Origin: Pomphorhynchus laevis
Lineage: Eukaryota; Acanthocephala; Palaeacanthocephala; Echinorhynchida; Pomphorhynchidae
Direction: 5' to 3'
DNA: 64,000 nucleotides
Assembly: GCA_012934845.2 (NCBI GenBank)
Contig: WNNJ02000543.1
Span: 372,001-436,000 of the forward strand
Of the stretch, positions 60,991 through 64,000 are shown in pieces (the first letter of the stretch is position 1; every line of letters starts with the position of its first letter). A program made the position numbers and the translations under genes. The notes beneath the pieces are model-generated. The model worked only from the letters and a program-made list of their open reading frames with translations. It did no database searches and was not told where the DNA came from.

Positions 60991-61032
60991 TTTTGTAATA
61001 ATGTAATTGTTTATCGAACTCTAATGAGAATT

Positions 61033-61068
61033 CAATCATTCATTGAGTTCTAACTCAATGAATGATTG
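61033..61068. repeat. Perfect 17-bp palindrome with 2-nt loop
   Basis: CAATCATTCATTGAGTT (61033-61049) and AACTCAATGAATGATTG (61052-61068) are exact complements around CT. It lies about 80 bp before the 686-bp duplication. Confidence 0.9.
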
Positions 61069-61148
61069 AGGTCGAGTAATGAATGATTTTATAATAAAGT
61101 AAATATCCTTAACAAAAAATTATATATTTTCTTTAAATTTTTTTATAG

Positions 61149-62520
61149 TATGATCAACGTAATAAATTTATTTATTTAGTCATTATGCTAGCTTCTGCTA
61201 GCATAATCAGAAATGGCATATTTTTATGCCATTCTAATGATGACTCCATGTTGTTATTTCACCGACAGTTTCATTGATTGCGACGATTCTCAAGATTGCG
61301 TTTCTTCATTGAAACATTCTTCGATCATTAAATGATACTATTACCGCATACTAAATCATTTAATGTGATCACTTATGTTCCTGCAATTTATAATCCTTTT
61401 TTAATGTTTACATTTATTTACTCAAGATTTGTTTTGTTTGCATTACTCTAAAATTATTTATTGATTCGTAATTTTCGATATTCACTGGTATCATCGTTAG
61501 ATTGTAAGTATTAGATTATAACCAAGAATAGTCCAACTGACAATTCTTGGTTATATAAGTACTTTTCAGTGCTTATTAAAATTTAAAATTAAAATTTTCC
61601 TGATTATCTTTACGTAAAAAAAGTGTTTTATGAATGCAGGATGATATAAGTTTGCGTGCTACCACACGCCCACTAGAGCCGATGAATTCTGCTCAAACCG
61701 GTCGCTTTGCCGGGTTTTGTCATAATTTTTGTCTTCTCTGAGACCAAAATTTAATGTTTTCTCTGTATTATTATTTGTTTTGTTTGCATATTACGAAATT
61801 TAAGTATCAAAAAATAATCCATTTCCGAGTAATGTATGATCAACGTAATAAATTTATTTATTTAGTCATTATGCTAGCTTCTGCTAGCATAATCAGAAAT
61901 GGCATATTTTTATGCCATTCTAATGATGACTCCATGTTGTTATTTCACCGACAGTTTCATTGATTGCGACGATTCTCAAGATTGCGTTTCTTCATTGAAA
62001 CATTCTTCGATCATTAAATGATACTATTACCGCATACTAAATCATTTAATGTGATCACTTATGTTCCTGCAATTTATAATCCTTTTTTAATGTTTACATT
62101 TATTTACTCAAGATTTGTTTTGTTTGCATTACTCTAAAATTATTTATTGATTCGTAATTTTCGATATTCACTGGTATCATCGTTAGATTGTAAGTATTAG
62201 ATTATAACCAAGAATAGTCCAACTGACAATTCTTGGTTATATAAGTACTTTTCAGTGCTTATTAAAATTTAAAATTAAAATTTTCCTGATTATCTTTACG
62301 TAAAAAAAGTGTTTTATGAATGCAGGATGATATAAGTTTGCGTGCTACCACACGCCCACTAGAGCCGATGAATTCTGCTCAAACCGGTCGCTTTGCCGGG
62401 TTTTGTCATAATTTTTGTCTTCTCTGAGACCAAAATTTAATGTTTTCTCTGTATTATTATTTGTTTTGTTTGCATATTACGAAATTTAAGTATCAAAAAA
62501 TAATCCATTTCCGAGTAATG
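61149..62520. repeat. 686-bp tandem duplication, apparently identical copies
   Basis: Positions 61149-61834 and 61835-62520 read the same wherever I compared them, from TATGATCAACGTAATAAATT to ATCCATTTCCGAGTAATG. The unit has no convincing ORF. It contains three hairpins: ATTATGCTAGC/GCTAGCATAAT (loop TTCT, near 61187-61212), ATGGCATA/TATGCCAT (loop TTTT, near 61213-61233) and AACCAAGAAT/ATTCTTGGTT (near 61520-61550). Copies this similar imply a very recent event or an assembly artefact. Confidence 0.9.
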
Positions 62521-62715
62521 TGCAAACACATTACACATACACGAACCACATTGGAAATCCAGAAAATTCAGTAAACTAATTTTCAAATTGACACTTAGCA
62601 AGGTCAGATACCATAACACTTGATTTCTAATTTCAAAATAAAAATTATTAAGTTATTGTAATGATGAATGACACAATGTTTGTTAAATAAGAAAACAGAA
62701 AAGAAAAAGGATTTA

Positions 62716-62990
62716 TAAATAATTATTGGAGCTGGATCAAAGGAAAGACGAAATTATTTTTGATATTTCGCTAACTTCTGTTAGCATCTTCAGAAAACTA
62801 CTGAAGATGTAATTTTCTGAAGATGTAATTTTCTGAAGATGTAATTTTCTTTTTAATTCATTTGATAAATTAAAAAATTAATTTAAATATTTTTCTGAAG
62901 ATGCTAACAGAAGTTAGCGAAATATCAAAAATAATTTCATCTTTCCTTTGATCCAGATCCAGCAATTATTTATCAATAATGGATCAGTAT
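62716..62990. mobile_element. MITE-like fold-back element, copy 2
   Basis: The left arm is AATTATTGGAGCTGGATCAA, then GAAATTATTTTTGATATTTC and GCTAACTTCTGTTAGCATCT. The right arm (62895-62990) is its inverted copy with few changes. Arms are about 85-95 bp; the centre holds three TTTTCTGAAGATGTAA units. It is related to 55228-55475. There is no ORF. Terminal inverted repeats this long point to a nonautonomous DNA element or fold-back. Confidence 0.75.
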
Positions 62991-63029
62991 CAACAATTTA
63001 AAAAAGATTCAAATGGAAAATTACATTAT

Positions 63030-63330
63030 AGTCATATATGTAAAAAATTTAAAGGAATGGAATTCGATTTTTATTTTAAAAACGTTACAACGCTTAGATG
63101 TAACGTTTAGATTACAACGTTTAGGTACACCAACGTTGACTTACTTGACGATGGCAGGAGTACATCAACGTTGACGAGTGTACATCATCGTCAGTACATC
63201 AACGTTGATGTACCTGACGATGACGGGATTACTCGTCAAAATATTGTAAAGCTTTTGAAATAAAAATCGAATTCCACTCATTTAAATCTTTTATTATGAT
63301 TGGGAATTCTACATACAAAAGTCATATATG
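63030..63330. mobile_element. Inverted-repeat element with ACGTTGATGTAC-type inner palindromes
   Basis: TGGAATTCGATTTTTATTTT (left, near 63058) recurs inverted at 63258-63280 (AAATAAAAATCGAATTCCA). The pairing extends outward imperfectly to AGTCATATATGTAA at 63031 and 63321. The centre has repeated CATCAACGTTGA, ACGTTGATGTAC and TGACGATG motifs. No coding sequence is present. It lies directly upstream of the partial gene at 63400 and may affect its promoter region. Confidence 0.65.
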
Positions 63331-63399
63331 TAATTAAGTTAAATCAATTAATTAGATTGAAAAGTTAGTTCCTTAATATTGAGTTCTAACGAAGAATTA

Positions 63400-64000
63400 T
63401 GCTTATTAAAGAACTGGCAGAAGTTGATGCGTACTGGCATCTGCCTTCTAAGCTTACGGCGGAACGATGCCCAATAATCGAATTTGACATTATCAACTTT
63501 ACAGAAGCAAATACAATAGCCTGTAGCGATCGATTATGTGATATTATATCTAAGATAAAGCTCGACAGATTAAAATTGATAAGAAGCAATTGTGACGGAG
63601 AAGGAAGTACCACGCTACGATGTGGACTTATCCCACAATATATTTCAGAGTCGTTTACGGAGAAAGTAAAAGCCCTACAAGAATACATAGATAAAAACTC
63701 TGTCGGGTGTTTTCTAATTGTACAAAACAATAATCTTACACCGTATTTGAAATTCAGATCTCAGGATTATTCGTTGTATATAGATGGGGAAATTGAATCG
63801 TTTTCAAGCTTGATTACGACGAGTGACTTGCCGAATAGTCAACAGTTGTCAAAGTTGACACGGAAAATATCGGATATATGTAAAAAGCATGTATTTTCGA
63901 AACAACTTCAAATCGAAGAATCCATTCTTGAATGTGAACTCAACCAGATACCGCGGTTTAAAAGTATGATTAAAAAAGCATGGATACTTAGAGCAATGAC
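63400..64000 (+). CDS. Unrecognised protein, N-terminal 200 residues, continues past the window
   Basis: ATG at 63400 is preceded by an in-frame TAA at 63388. The frame stays open for 200 codons to the window edge with balanced codon use and a higher GC content than its surroundings, so it looks like a real exon. It is missing from ORF lists that require a stop. The sequence starts LIKELAEVDAYWHLP and includes TLRCGLIPQYISESF, SVGCFLIVQNNNLTPYLKF, YSLYIDGEIESFSSL and LQIEESILECELNQIPRF. There is no signal peptide, membrane segment or motif I can name. I do not recognise the family. It is probably a host gene; a transposon-encoded protein is not excluded. Confidence 0.7.

Noticed and set aside
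61754-61963. Small frame of 69 residues in the 686-bp repeat
   Set aside because: It spans the repeat junction and hairpins; the unit shows no coding character.
63386-63730. Minus-strand frame of 114 residues
   Set aside because: It is antisense to the longer, cleaner plus-strand frame that starts at 63400.
1-64000. LTR retrotransposon, DIRS, Polinton or viral insertion
   Set aside because: No aspartic protease, integrase, capsid, envelope or long paired LTRs were seen; the repeated ends belong to Penelope-like elements.
1-64000. tRNA, rRNA or spliced-leader RNA genes
   Set aside because: No cloverleaf with conserved GGTTCGAATCC-type arm, no rRNA core sequence and no known leader RNA could be recognised by eye.

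Overview
This 64 kb window is eukaryotic and very probably from an invertebrate animal genome. It is AT-rich and most of it is retroelement sequence in many states of decay, often nested. Only two stretches look like ordinary host genes. One is a V-ATPase proteolipid (subunit c) gene in three exons, with GT-AG introns of 49 bp and about 7.7 kb. The other is an unrecognised reading frame that starts at 63400 and is still open at the right edge. I could not fix the phylum from the sequence; the element mix (Naiad-type Penelope elements, CR1/L2-like LINEs, RLE LINEs, RTE, a FLYWCH fragment) fits several invertebrate groups, including nematodes.

Layout. 1-9240: an L2-like LINE scrap, then a CR1-like LINE (plus) split by an intact-looking RLE LINE (3118-6150) and by a minus-strand CR1-like LINE (6250-8466). 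9390-19270: an L2-like LINE with its 5' half inverted next to a 3' piece, several decayed CR1-like pieces, a FLYWCH zinc-finger fragment and local duplications. 19590-20810: 3' half of a Naiad Penelope-like element. 21446-29643: the V-ATPase c gene, whose large second intron holds a nearly full-length antisense CR1-like LINE and another LINE ORF1 scrap. 29990-39900: pieces of Naiad elements interleaved with three decayed RLE LINEs and a 462-bp fold-back insertion. 40040-43006: a second intact-looking RLE LINE ORF. 43900-48751: Naiad elements, one carrying an RTE insertion with a 17-bp target duplication. 48752-51830: a decayed RLE LINE of another family. 51860-53870: Naiad ends. 56621-60600: an RLE LINE whose endonuclease runs in frame into a ubiquitin-specific protease domain. 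61149-62520: an apparently identical 686-bp tandem duplication. 62700-63330: two fold-back elements. 63400-64000: a partial gene.

The most notable item is the minus-strand frame 59155-56783. It joins an R2-type restriction-like endonuclease remnant to a complete-looking USP deubiquitinase with Cys box, QD box, CxxC zinc ribbon, His box and Asp box, plus a lysine-rich tail. ULP1-like and OTU proteases are known in some non-LTR elements; I do not know of a USP in one. Other points are a nine-cysteine CXC-like N-terminus with identical spacing in two RLE LINEs, a CR1-like LINE whose ORF1 and APE-RT share one frame, and hammerhead-like CTGATGA/GAAAC boxes in the Penelope ends and in the 462-bp fold-back. 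All homology calls rest on reading motifs by eye; no database search was run.
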